Below, piece after piece: positions 17,906 to 26,256 of a stretch of 64,000 nt of DNA. A program made the position numbers and the translations under genes. This DNA is from Nostocales cyanobacterium LEGE 11386 (lineage in GTDB: Bacteria > Cyanobacteriota > Cyanobacteriia > Cyanobacteriales > Nostocaceae). The notes below the pieces were generated by a model, which did no database searches, was not told the origin of the DNA, and saw only the letters and a list, made by a program, of their open reading frames with translations. The stretch is from assembly GCA_015207155.1 (NCBI GenBank), contig JADEXK010000013.1:34103-98102 (forward strand), in the 5' to 3' direction. Within the stretch, counting starts at the first letter, position 1. Each line of letters starts with the position of its first letter.

Positions 17906-18148
17906 CTAAGGGCAAGTACCAGATAAATTAATTATGCCCGCAGAATGAAGCATGTTTTTTTCTTTAAGAAACTCTTTTAATTCATCATTAGATGAGAAAT
18001 TGAGTATCTCTTGTAGTTCATCAAAATTAATTAAACCATCTAGGAAAGCATCCAATACAATATCTCCAAGTATTTTCTGTTGTAAATTACCCCATTGTTC
18101 CTGTATTTTTTCCGTTAACTTATCTGGTAAATTAATTGTGATTTGCAT
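17906..18148 (-). CDS. small putative antitoxin-like protein with in-frame stop before an acidic tail
   Basis: The 80-aa product begins MQITINLPDKLTEKIQEQWGNLQQKILGDIVLDAFLDGLINFDELQEILNFSSNDELKEFLKEK, resembling small cyanobacterial proteins with a beta strand plus helices that precede PIN toxins. It ends GTCP at a TAG. The same frame continues after the TAG for another 29 codons (17816-17905) with a strikingly acidic stretch (ELIEDDLGVIDEMDEDLNGVFDEYDYNI), so the TAG may be a nonsense mutation in a once-longer protein. It lies directly after hsdM in the same direction. Confidence 0.6.
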   Translation of the reverse strand: MQITINLPDKLTEKIQEQWGNLQQKILGDIVLDAFLDGLINFDELQEILNFSSNDELKEFLKEKNMLHSAGIINLSGTCP

Positions 18149-18188
18149 AATTTGAAAATTTACTAACTCTGCATTTTTATTCTAGCCT

Positions 18189-20405
18189 TTAAACCACTTC
18201 CCCCAACATCGCCATAATGTCCGACTCCAGCGATTTAATATCATTCTCAATCTCATCCAAAGGACGAGGTGGCTGATATACATAAAAATGACGGTTTAAC
18301 GGAATTTCATACCCCACCTTGGTCTTATTAAAATCAATCCAAGCATCTGGTACATGGGGCAATACTTCCACTTCCAAATACTCCTCACAATGTCCCTTTA
18401 CTAAATTAACCAACTCATTGACGCTTGCATCCTTGTCATACCCCAACGGTAACGGCAAGGTAATATCATCCGGTAAAGCTACAATTTCTGTATCCCGCAA
18501 ATTACTATCCGGTTCAGGATTACCCTTCGCATCTAGACAGATTTCCGCTTCTGTATCTGTCTCTCCCAATGCTGCTAAAATCGCCTTTTTGACAGGAGCT
18601 TTTAAACTTAACCCTGCATTTTTTAACACCCGATTTAAGTCTTTTTCAAACTCATCACGGGACAGATAAAGTTTATTTGCATCCAATTTCTGCAAAGTAG
18701 CTAAAATCTGATTTTGCAGACTTTCACCCATCTCAATTTCTAACTGTTGTACCTGAGCATCTTTACGCTTCTTACTCGTTGCCAAATCCTGAAACGCCTT
18801 CTGCTGTGACAACCGCGCCAAACGCTCCTCACTTGCCTGAAAATTTAATCTTAACGGACGTTCTACCGTAATTTTGATAAAGCCAAACTCCCGATTATCA
18901 AAAATCTTTGAGCAAACCCGCTTTTGTGTCTGTCCGTCTGACTCCACCTCACTAACACCATTATCCTCACAATCTCCATACAGTCGCACCAGTTCCGCAA
19001 TATGCTCAGGGGATAACTCATTACGCTTATTACCGAGACTTTTTTTCATTTTCTGAAAATGGTGAGTACCATCAACAAGCTGCACTTTTCCCTGACGATG
19101 CGCCGCTTTTTTATTCGTCACCAGCCAGATATAAGTAAAAATTCCCGTGTTATAAAACATCTGGTCAGGTAAAGCAATCACCGCATCTAGCCAGTCATTT
19201 TCAATAATCCAGCGACGGATATTACTTTCACCACTCCCCGCATCCCCTGTAAATAAAGGTGAACCATTAAACACAATCGCAATCCGCGAACCATCACCCC
19301 CTACCTCTGGTGATAAGTGCATTTTTGAGATCATGTGTTGCAAAAACAACAGCGAACCATCATTAATTCGAGGTACACCAGCCCCAAAACGCCCTTGAAA
19401 TCCTAGCTCTTCATACTCATCTTTAATAAAATCCTCTTCTGGCTTCCATTCCACACCAAAAGGTGGATTAGCAAACATATAGTGAAACTGTTTATCAGGA
19501 TGACCATCATGGGGTAAAAAATTATTACTTTTGCTTTTGGCGTTTTTTACTCCCAAGGTGTCGCCATAAACAAGATTGTTAATTGGTTCATCTTTAATCA
19601 GTAAGTCAGAACAGCAAATCGCATAGGATTCAGGGTTATACTCTTGCCCAAATAACCCTAAATTTGCCTTAGGATTCTGCTTTTTAATGTATTCCTCCGC
19701 GACAGATAACATTCCCCCTGTCCCGGCTGTGGGGTCGTATACTGTCCGGTAAATCCCTTGTTTAAAGATATCCTGCTCATCACAGAAAACCAGATTCACC
19801 ATCAACCGAATTACTTCACGGGGTGTAAAGTGATCACCCGCTTCTTCGTTGGCTTGTTCGTTAAACTTTCTCACCAGTTCCTCGAACAGATAGCCCATTT
19901 GCAGATTAGAGAGTTTACCGGGAGATAAATCAACTTCAGGCTTGCAAAACTCTTTAATAACTAGATATAGCCGATTACTTTCATCGAGCTTTTGAATTTC
20001 ACTATCAAAATCAAACTTCTCGAAAATATCCCTTGCTCTGGGTGAGAAACTATTGATGTAAGCTCTTAAATTACTAGCAATTCCATCCGGATCACCTAAT
20101 AATTTCTGAAATGTAAATTCACTGAGATTGTACAACGGCTGTTGGCGATTGCCTCCAATTGCAACTTTAGCGATCGCCTTCTCAAAAGCATCCCCCGCTA
20201 AACCCATCACCGTATATTTCGCTTTCGCCTCTAGGACAGCTTGTTTAGTAGGTTCTAGAACAGAATCTAAACGACGCAATACAATTAGAGGTAACATCAC
20301 CCGACGGTACTGGGGTGGACGGTAAGGGCCTCGGAGTTTGTCAGCAATACTCCAGATAAAACCGACTAACTCTTGATTGTGAGAATTTTCTATATTTGTC
20401 ACCAT
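18189..20405 (-). CDS. hsdM: type I restriction-modification DNA methyltransferase subunit HsdM
   Basis: The 738-aa protein has the HsdM N-terminal helical domain (GFIWSIADKLRGPYRPPQYRRVMLPLIVLRRLDSVLEPTK), then an N6-adenine methyltransferase domain with the SAM motif YDPTAGTGGMLSVAEEYIKK (about residue 215) and the catalytic motif FANPPFGVEWKPEEDF (about 304). The long C-terminal part (about 480-738) is mostly helical, with DEIENDIKSLESDIMAMLGEVV at the end. It methylates adenine in the recognition site set by HsdS and protects host DNA. It is the first gene of the minus-strand restriction island; the start ATG is at 20405. Confidence 0.94.
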   Translation of the reverse strand: MVTNIENSHNQELVGFIWSIADKLRGPYRPPQYRRVMLPLIVLRRLDSVLEPTKQAVLEAKAKYTVMGLAGDAFEKAIAKVAIGGNRQQPLYNLSEFTFQKLLGDPDGIASNLRAYINSFSPRARDIFEKFDFDSEIQKLDESNRLYLVIKEFCKPEVDLSPGKLSNLQMGYLFEELVRKFNEQANEEAGDHFTPREVIRLMVNLVFCDEQDIFKQGIYRTVYDPTAGTGGMLSVAEEYIKKQNPKANLGLFGQEYNPESYAICCSDLLIKDEPINNLVYGDTLGVKNAKSKSNNFLPHDGHPDKQFHYMFANPPFGVEWKPEEDFIKDEYEELGFQGRFGAGVPRINDGSLLFLQHMISKMHLSPEVGGDGSRIAIVFNGSPLFTGDAGSGESNIRRWIIENDWLDAVIALPDQMFYNTGIFTYIWLVTNKKAAHRQGKVQLVDGTHHFQKMKKSLGNKRNELSPEHIAELVRLYGDCEDNGVSEVESDGQTQKRVCSKIFDNREFGFIKITVERPLRLNFQASEERLARLSQQKAFQDLATSKKRKDAQVQQLEIEMGESLQNQILATLQKLDANKLYLSRDEFEKDLNRVLKNAGLSLKAPVKKAILAALGETDTEAEICLDAKGNPEPDSNLRDTEIVALPDDITLPLPLGYDKDASVNELVNLVKGHCEEYLEVEVLPHVPDAWIDFNKTKVGYEIPLNRHFYVYQPPRPLDEIENDIKSLESDIMAMLGEVV

Positions 20406-20521
20406 AGGAATTTTAAATAATAAAATTAAATTTACTTAGCATTTTTTGTAAAGAGTATCCAGTTTACCCCGTTTCAAGTGTCCTGGTGTACGCTCATGAT
20501 GATTACTACAAAAAATATAAC

Positions 20522-20554
20522 GGGAAGGAGGTGAGCATCGTTCGCCTCCTTCCC
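20522..20554 (-). terminator. GC-rich hairpin between the PNPOx-like gene and hsdM
   Basis: GGGAAGGAGG at 20522-20531 pairs with CCTCCTTCCC at 20545-20554 across a 13-nt loop. On the minus strand the stem is followed by GTTATATTTTTT, so it fits an intrinsic terminator for the flavin-nucleotide-binding gene that ends at 20573, insulating hsdM downstream. Confidence 0.65.
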
Positions 20555-20572
20555 CCTCCTCTCGCACGATGG

Positions 20573-21259
20573 TCATTTCAGCACTTTGCTATTTAACCGA
20601 GTGTAGTTTTTTACTTCAATAGGTGTATTAATTGTTGACGGTACACGAGCATCAGCGATCGCTTCCCCCGCCACTAATTTTAATGGCACAACACCCGCCC
20701 ACACTGGTAAGGTATAGTCTGCTTCATCATCAAGGGGTGGCCCTGTCCGCACTTTGGCTGATGCTTCTGTTAAGGGTAGGGAAAGCACCAAAGTTCCTTG
20801 TAACTCCTGGTGATTAGGCGGGCGTACTTCTGTCCATCTTTTTGGTATTACATGCTCAGTAAATGCTCGTAGGGCTTCTAGCTTTTCTTCAGCATCTTTG
20901 ACTATGGTTGCTGTCCCAAATATCACTACTGAACGGTAGTTCATCGAATGATGGAACGCAGACCGCGCCAATACTAACCCATCTAGGAGAGTCACAGTCA
21001 AGCAAACTTCGATCCCAGTTTGCAGACTTCGCAACATCCGACTAGCTGGTGAACCATGAATATATAATTGGTCTGCGACGCGACCGTAAGCAGTAGGAAT
21101 TACATAAGGTTGGCTATCTACCGCAAATCCCACATGACAGATTAACCCTTCATCTAAAATTTGATAAATCACCTCACGTTCATAATTTCCCCTTTGAGGT
21201 ACGCGCTTAATTTGACTACGTTGTGTCGGGGTTAACTGTTCCTGATTAATTTCACTCAT
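20573..21259 (-). CDS. pyridoxamine 5'-phosphate oxidase-like flavin-nucleotide-binding protein
   Basis: The 228-aa protein contains QRGNYEREVIYQILDEGLICHVGFAVDSQPYVIPTAYGRVADQLYIHGSPASRMLRSL, the split-barrel pattern of the PNPOx-like FMN-binding family, followed by CLTVTLLDGLVLARSAFHHSMNYRSVVIFG. Proteins of this group are often found beside MocR regulators and acetyltransferases; the reaction is not established. Its ATG overlaps the stop of the acetyltransferase upstream (ATGA), so the three minus-strand genes 22219-20573 form an operon. Confidence 0.82.
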   Translation of the reverse strand: MSEINQEQLTPTQRSQIKRVPQRGNYEREVIYQILDEGLICHVGFAVDSQPYVIPTAYGRVADQLYIHGSPASRMLRSLQTGIEVCLTVTLLDGLVLARSAFHHSMNYRSVVIFGTATIVKDAEEKLEALRAFTEHVIPKRWTEVRPPNHQELQGTLVLSLPLTEASAKVRTGPPLDDEADYTLPVWAGVVPLKLVAGEAIADARVPSTINTPIEVKNYTRLNSKVLK

Positions 21260-21747
21260 GACTGTATTTCCACTAAATCAAGTTGCATGGCATTACTGTC
21301 TAAAAAACCCAAATTGGAGTAGACTGGCTTACCTGATGGCGATGCATTCAGAACGACTCGCGTGCAACCGATCGCTTTCAAATGAGCAACTGCACTTTGA
21401 GTTAACTTCTTAGCAATGCCTTGTCTGCGGTAAGCTGGTTCAACATAAACGCCCCAAATGTATCCGTATTTTCGGTACTCGGCTGTGAATACGTTGGGGT
21501 ACAAACCGGAAAATAATTGACAACTGACAGAACCCACGATTACATTGTCTATCTCTGCAACAAAAGCTTGGTAAAACAACTCCTGACGAGCTTGTTTGGT
21601 AAACTGGAGAGTAATATCCAGCCAGTTAGGGTTAATTGCTTCATCAGAAATGCCAATATCTCGCCACATTTGATAAAAGTGCTGTGCAATCAATGAGTCT
21701 TCTTGGGGGATTGCTTCTCTAATAGTGATTTGTCGTTCTGTCAGCAT
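21256..21747 (-). CDS. GNAT family N-acetyltransferase (second in operon)
   Basis: Taking the ATG at 21747 gives 163 aa (MLTERQITIREAIPQEDSL...); an ATG 30 bases further upstream would overlap the previous gene. The acetyl-CoA binding signature is clear: YIWGVYVEPAYRRQGIAKKLTQSAVAHLKAIGCTRVVLNASPSGKPVYSNLGFL. It should acetylate an amino group of a small molecule or protein; substrate unknown. It lies between another GNAT gene and the flavin-binding protein, all translated in tight succession. Confidence 0.87.
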   Translation of the reverse strand: MLTERQITIREAIPQEDSLIAQHFYQMWRDIGISDEAINPNWLDITLQFTKQARQELFYQAFVAEIDNVIVGSVSCQLFSGLYPNVFTAEYRKYGYIWGVYVEPAYRRQGIAKKLTQSAVAHLKAIGCTRVVLNASPSGKPVYSNLGFLDSNAMQLDLVEIQS

Positions 21748-21760
21748 TTTTTGTTTGAGA

Positions 21761-22219
21761 TTACAGGTATTCTTCAAAGATGATAGAGTTTGCAGGATTC
21801 ATCCCTACCCTTTGATAAACTTCCTGTGCCCTGATATTACCTTTGTAGACATACAAGCGTAGCCCACAGACTTTTTCTATTTGTGCTTGGGTTTTTAAAT
21901 AAGTATAAAAAGCATGAAAAATTCCTTGCTGTCGATAACTGGGTTTAACAAAGATATCTTGTAACCACCAAAACCAAGCATTTCTCCAGTCACTCCATTC
22001 AAAGGTGACTAAGGCGACGGCGACGATTTTATTTTCAATTTCACCAACGGTATAAAAGCCACGGTGAGAGTCCAGCAACACAGCTTGAATTCCGGAAGTC
22101 AAAAGTTGTGAATCAAGTTTTTCACCTCTGGCTTCCTGAGCTAATGCTTGATTAAAATTCACTAATGTTGTTAAATCCTGAAGTTCTGCTCTGCGAAACA
22201 TGCAAAGACTGGTGTTCAT
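21761..22219 (-). CDS. GNAT family N-acetyltransferase (first in operon)
   Basis: The 152-aa protein shows the GNAT fold: FRRAELQDLTTLVNFNQALAQEARGEKLD at the start, then FWWLQDIFVKPSYRQQGIFHAFYTYLKTQAQIEKVCGLRLYVYKGNIRAQEVYQRVGM. The Q-x-x-G-I segment (RQQGIF) is the acetyl-CoA loop. It is the promoter-proximal gene of the three-gene operon and is divergent from the MocR-type regulator, which may control it. Substrate unknown. Confidence 0.85.
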   Translation of the reverse strand: MNTSLCMFRRAELQDLTTLVNFNQALAQEARGEKLDSQLLTSGIQAVLLDSHRGFYTVGEIENKIVAVALVTFEWSDWRNAWFWWLQDIFVKPSYRQQGIFHAFYTYLKTQAQIEKVCGLRLYVYKGNIRAQEVYQRVGMNPANSIIFEEYL

Positions 22220-22291
22220 TAAACTTTCTTCTCGCTATTTTTCTGGACAACGGCAAGTCTTTTCAACAGCACATTTAAAGCGTAATTTCCC

Positions 22292-22341
22292 AAGTGGTAT
22301 TAAACAAGAGCCACTTTTATGATTTAATACCAGTCCACTTT
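22292..22341. promoter_or_regulatory. candidate MocR operator between divergent operons
   Basis: TGGTATTAAA at 22295-22304 is the exact reverse complement of TTTAATACCA at 22323-22332, and CCACTTT occurs as a direct repeat at 22311-22317 and 22335-22341 (24-nt period), with AAGTGG in reverse at 22292-22297. ATACCA is the half-site described for the MocR-type regulator GabR. The site lies just upstream of the regulator start and within the divergent promoter region. Confidence 0.5.
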
Positions 22342-22353
22342 GATTGCCGATTT

Positions 22354-23820
22354 ATGGATTTAGCGATCGCCTTTGATAATAATTCACCTCTACCTCTGCA
22401 TCAGCAACTATATCAAGAACTGCGTCAAGCCATTCTCAATGGGCGATTGTCGCCTGGAGTGCGGATTCCTTCCACGCGATCGCTAGCCAAATATTTGAGT
22501 ATTTCTCGCACTACCGTCACCCAAAGCTACGAACAACTCTTGAGTGAGGGTTATTTAACAACTGTTTTGGGTTCCGGGACGTTTGTCTGCGCTCAACTTC
22601 CCGATGACTTGCTGCATTCTACACCCATAGAATCCAGCCAAATAATTACTCGTTCCCCTATCAAATTAAATCGATATGGACAGGTTTTATCTCAAACAGA
22701 GGATTTACCGAGAATTCCCGCACCTAATACCCCAATTAACTTTCGCTACGGACAACCAGCCATAGACCAATTCCCCTTGAAGTTGTGGCGCAGATTACTA
22801 TCACGTTACTTTTACAAAGATTTGAGTTGGCTGGATTATTCCACACAACCCTTGGGTTATCAACCTTTGCGGGAGGCGATCGCTCGTTATCTATCCAGTT
22901 CCCGTGCTGTTAAGTGTGAATATGACCAAGTGCTAATTGTCAATGGTACTCAGCAAGCACTTGATTTAATTGTGCGGCTATTAATTGAGCCTGGGGATAT
23001 CATTGCACTGGAAGACCCTGGTTATATGAGCGCACGTTTAATTTTTCAGACTCAAGGCGCTGAACTGTTACCCATTACCGTTGATGACTCAGGTTTGATG
23101 GTGAAAGAACTAGTAAACTCTACCAAAAAACCCATCCGGCTTGTGTATGTGACACCTTCCCACCAATTCCCCACAGGAGCAATTTTATCTTTACCTCGTC
23201 GTTTAGAACTACTAGCTTGGGCGCAGCAAACCGGGGGATTGATTATTGAAGATGACTACGATAGTGAATATCGCTATGGTGATAGACCAATTCCGGCTCT
23301 ACAAGGCTTGGATCGCAGTGATTCAGTACTGTATATTGGGACTTTTTCCAAAGTGCTGTTTCCCGGATTGCGGATTGGTTATTTAGTATTACCTAAGAAT
23401 TTAGTTGCTTTATTTGCCCGTGCTAAATGGTTAAGCGATCGCCACCTGCCTATACTAGAACAGCAAGCACTTGCAGACTTCATCGCCGAAGGACATTTAG
23501 AACGTCATATTAGAAAAATGCGATCGCTTTATGAACGGCGTTGTCAAGTCCTGGTTCAGGCGTTAAATGTTTACCTTGGGGAAAAAGCAACCATTTTAGG
23601 AGAAAAAGCAGGAATTCATCTAATGGTAAAATTGCACAGCCATCTCAGTGATGAAGAAATAATACAACATGCTACCCAAAAAGGTGTGGGGATTATGTCT
23701 GCCAAACCACAGTATCTGCAACCCCACAGCACAGGTGAGTTTATTTTCGGCTACGGTGAACTGACAGAACAGCAATTAGTGGAAGGTATTCGCAGATTAG
23801 CACGCATCTTCACCGCATGA
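22354..23820 (+). CDS. MocR/PdxR-type GntR regulator with aminotransferase domain
   Basis: From the ATG at 22354 the protein has 488 aa: a GntR winged-helix domain (PLHQQLYQELRQAILNGRLSPGVRIPSTRSLAKYLSISRTTVTQSYEQLLSEGYL) followed by a type I fold aminotransferase-like domain with QVLIVNGTQQALDLIVRLL, EDPGYMSARLIF, IIEDDYDSEYRYG and the PLP lysine in YIGTFSKVLFPGLRIGYLVLP. Such regulators sense PLP or an amino compound and often control PLP or amino-acid metabolism. An upstream in-frame ATG at 22294 would run through the operator repeats and is less likely. Divergent from the GNAT/PNPOx-like operon, its probable target. Confidence 0.88.
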   Translation: MDLAIAFDNNSPLPLHQQLYQELRQAILNGRLSPGVRIPSTRSLAKYLSISRTTVTQSYEQLLSEGYLTTVLGSGTFVCAQLPDDLLHSTPIESSQIITRSPIKLNRYGQVLSQTEDLPRIPAPNTPINFRYGQPAIDQFPLKLWRRLLSRYFYKDLSWLDYSTQPLGYQPLREAIARYLSSSRAVKCEYDQVLIVNGTQQALDLIVRLLIEPGDIIALEDPGYMSARLIFQTQGAELLPITVDDSGLMVKELVNSTKKPIRLVYVTPSHQFPTGAILSLPRRLELLAWAQQTGGLIIEDDYDSEYRYGDRPIPALQGLDRSDSVLYIGTFSKVLFPGLRIGYLVLPKNLVALFARAKWLSDRHLPILEQQALADFIAEGHLERHIRKMRSLYERRCQVLVQALNVYLGEKATILGEKAGIHLMVKLHSHLSDEEIIQHATQKGVGIMSAKPQYLQPHSTGEFIFGYGELTEQQLVEGIRRLARIFTA

Positions 23821-24022
23821 TCTCAATTGAAATAGATGTATTTTTCTTAGTGTCTTGGTGTCTTTGTGGTTCAAAGTCAATTTGTTAACCAGCTGAGTTA
23901 AAAAACCACCCACACTTCCACCCTTCAACAAGTGATACAGTGAGCCTGTCGAACTGCTCAGGGCATCGCAAACTCAGTGAGCGCCTTAAATATTTATGTT
24001 GAGCTATTTGATGGCGTGCAAC

Positions 24023-24973
24023 TTAGCGCTCACTACCAACGCGCTGACGATACCACTGCACTGTCCTTCGGATGGCTTCTTGATGCGGGGTGGCGTGATT
24101 GCCGAAGGTACGCTCGTACTTGCTAGAGTCAACAACAAAAGGCTCCTCAAATTCATACAGCATCTCTTTAACTTCCCGCATCATGGGATTAAACAAAGAT
24201 AAAAACTGAATACCTAACTTAGGAGCCACGCTCAGTTTAGGCGGTTGGACAACTTCAGCAAAAACTTTTTCCACAAACTGTCGAGTAGTGAATGTTTCGG
24301 CATTGGGAATGTGCCAACTTTCGCCTAAGGCTGCTTCGTGTTCACCCAACGTGATTAATCCCTTAGCAAAATCATCAATAAATGTGTAAGTATGCGGTAA
24401 ATCAGGGTCACCTAAAACTTGTGCTGGTTGACCTTTCAAGGCTGCCGCAAATACCCCTTCCCCAACCACAGAATCAGTTACATTTGGCCCATAAAAGTTT
24501 GATGCACGTCCTATAGTTGCTTGTACTTTGCCACTGCGATGCGCTCTCATCAATGCTTCTGCGAGTTGCGATCGCGTCCGCCCTTTACGTCCAGTTGCTT
24601 TGTACGGCAAATTTTCTTGAATCTTGCCGATGACTGGCCCGTACAGATAAAGATTATCAGCATAGACTAGCTTGGCTCCAACTGCGGACACACCATCAAT
24701 AATGCCAGTCATGATCGGTGGTAATTTGTTGGCCCACTCAGTGTAAGGAGCGTTAACACAGTGGTAAACAACCTTGGCATTAAGGCAAGCATTTCGCACA
24801 CTTACCGGATCAGTCACATCTCCTTTCACCACCTCAACATTTTGAGGAAAAGTTGCTTTTCCCTGACGATTTACCGCCCGTACTCGCTTACCTTGTCGCA
24901 GTAATTCATGTACTACAGTAGTACCCAATTGCCCTGTTCCTAAAACAACATGTATTTCGGAAGTCTCTATCAT
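24023..24973 (-). CDS. NAD-dependent epimerase/dehydratase (extended SDR)
   Basis: The 316-aa protein begins with the Rossmann motif VVLGTGQLGTTVVHELLRQGKRVRAVNR and continues with VEVVKGDVTDPVSVRNAC and AKLVYADNLYLYG, where the catalytic YxxxK is not obvious. It looks like an atypical extended short-chain dehydrogenase/epimerase acting on an NAD(P)-dependent reaction; substrate unknown. The region 23821-24022 between it and the MocR gene contains copies of common dispersed repeats (TGTCTTTGTGGTT and GAGCCTGTCGAACTGCTCAG) and no other gene. Confidence 0.78.
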   Translation of the reverse strand: MIETSEIHVVLGTGQLGTTVVHELLRQGKRVRAVNRQGKATFPQNVEVVKGDVTDPVSVRNACLNAKVVYHCVNAPYTEWANKLPPIMTGIIDGVSAVGAKLVYADNLYLYGPVIGKIQENLPYKATGRKGRTRSQLAEALMRAHRSGKVQATIGRASNFYGPNVTDSVVGEGVFAAALKGQPAQVLGDPDLPHTYTFIDDFAKGLITLGEHEAALGESWHIPNAETFTTRQFVEKVFAEVVQPPKLSVAPKLGIQFLSLFNPMMREVKEMLYEFEEPFVVDSSKYERTFGNHATPHQEAIRRTVQWYRQRVGSER

Positions 24974-25059
24974 GCTTTTTTGCTGGTAAATTATTGATTC
25001 TTTCCTGAACGTTCAAATATATATTTTCTTTGACATTCAGGTTTTTATTCTGCCAAAAT

Positions 25060-25242
25060 TTACACACTATTATCTGCACTAATCAGAGTTTTTTGACCAG
25101 TGGGCTGATGTTGTAAACACCAATCAATGCTCTCAATCAGAACATTAAATCCTGTTTTTAGTCCAGCCTCATCCATGATTAATGGTGGTAATAATTTAAT
25201 GACTTCATTATTAGAACCCGAGGTTTCCACACAAAGCCCACG
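25060..25242 (-). pseudogene. remnant of a class III aminotransferase C-terminus
   Basis: On the minus strand an open stretch ends at TAA 25060 and reads RGLCVETSGSNNEVIKLLPPLIMDEAGLKTGFNVLIESIDWCLQHQ, which matches the last part of diaminobutyrate/2-oxoglutarate-type aminotransferases (VETSG..NEVVKLLPPL). No start or upstream body of the enzyme is present; a short inverted repeat (CACACAAAGCC / GGCTTTGTTTGTG, 25229-25261) sits at the break. A decayed gene or an insertion-deletion scar is the best reading. The rest of 24974-25304 shows nothing else. Confidence 0.6.
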
Positions 25243-25304
25243 AAAGTAGGCTTTGTTTGTGTAGCCATGAATTCTCGCAAAATGCTATGAATTCATGCTC
25301 TTGC

Positions 25305-26147
25305 CTACTTATTCCCGCACAATAACCCAAACCGAATTAACCCACGCTGATAACCCCGACGCATTAACCCCAGCGATAATGCGCCTTGAATAGTAGTCCA
25401 ACCAGCATTGAGTAAACCCCAAAGTGCTTGGGGTGTGAATGCCGAATCAATTACCACATGCCAAAATGGGGCAACAGCCGTTGACCAATCAGCAGTGCGG
25501 AGATTGTTTAATGAAAGTTGACGAGCGATCGCTGCATATTCTGGTAACGAAATCACGTAGGGTAGACAATATACCCGATAAATATCTTGCAAGTGCTTTT
25601 GTTCATCTGCTGTCAATGGTGCATGATCAGTTGGTCGATGACACCAAGTCACCATGATCAAAGTACCACCGGGTTTCAACACTCGGTAGCACTCCTGCAT
25701 AAACTTGGTTTTATCTGGCATGTGTTCACCACTTTCCAGCGACCACACCAAGTCAAAAGAGTCGTCAGCAAAGGGCATTGCTTGGGCATCTGCGACCTGA
25801 AAATGACTTCTACCACCCAACCCAGCCTCTTGGGCACGTTCTTTAGCTCTAGCGGCTTGTACTGGACTCAAAGTAATCCCCGTTGCTCTAGCATTAAATT
25901 TAGCTGCTAGATAAAGAGAACTGCCGCCAATGCCACAACCCACATCTAAAATATTCTCTGCTGTTTGCACCCCTGCCCAATGCAGCAGTTCTTCGATTAA
26001 ATCAATTTGCGCCTGACGACGGTCTTTTGTTTGGCTGCCATCTGCCCCATAATAACCGTGGTGCATGTGTTCGCCCCAAATTTGTTCCCACAGCCCGGAG
26101 GAAGCATCGTAAAATTGCTGTATTTGCTGGTAAAGTGTTGCACTCAT
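25305..26147 (-). CDS. gamma-tocopherol methyltransferase (slr0089/VTE4-like)
   Basis: The 280-aa protein matches, as I recall it, Synechocystis slr0089 along its length: YDASSGLWEQIWGEHMHHGYYG, DRRQAQIDLIEELLHWAG, the SAM motif NILDVGCGIGGSSLYLAAKF, LSPVQAARAKERAQEAGLG, DLVWSLESGEHMPDK and VTWCHRPTDHAPLTADEQKHLQDIYRVYCLPYV. Slr0089 methylates gamma-tocopherol to alpha-tocopherol at the membrane, the last step of vitamin E synthesis. Unlike slr0089 there is no long N-terminal membrane extension; the start at 26147 fits MSATLYQQIQQFYD. It is divergent from the potassium uptake genes. Confidence 0.88.
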   Translation of the reverse strand: MSATLYQQIQQFYDASSGLWEQIWGEHMHHGYYGADGSQTKDRRQAQIDLIEELLHWAGVQTAENILDVGCGIGGSSLYLAAKFNARATGITLSPVQAARAKERAQEAGLGGRSHFQVADAQAMPFADDSFDLVWSLESGEHMPDKTKFMQECYRVLKPGGTLIMVTWCHRPTDHAPLTADEQKHLQDIYRVYCLPYVISLPEYAAIARQLSLNNLRTADWSTAVAPFWHVVIDSAFTPQALWGLLNAGWTTIQGALSLGLMRRGYQRGLIRFGLLCGNK

Positions 26148-26256
26148 GAAGAAAGCAGTGTTAAAACAAAGCCGAATTTAAATAAACATACTGGTAGGCT
26201 ACCATGTGTGTTTTTAATTAAATAAGAGTGTTTTTGATTCTAGGGAGGTCAATCTA

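Noticed and set aside
10852..20405. The restriction island as an integrated mobile element
   Set aside because: No integrase, tRNA target or flanking direct repeats were seen at its borders.
26148..26256. c-di-AMP (ydaO-type) riboswitch before the KtrB-like gene
   Set aside because: The leader is only about 100 bases and I could not find the required paired elements; only a short TGGTAGGCTACCA hairpin is present.
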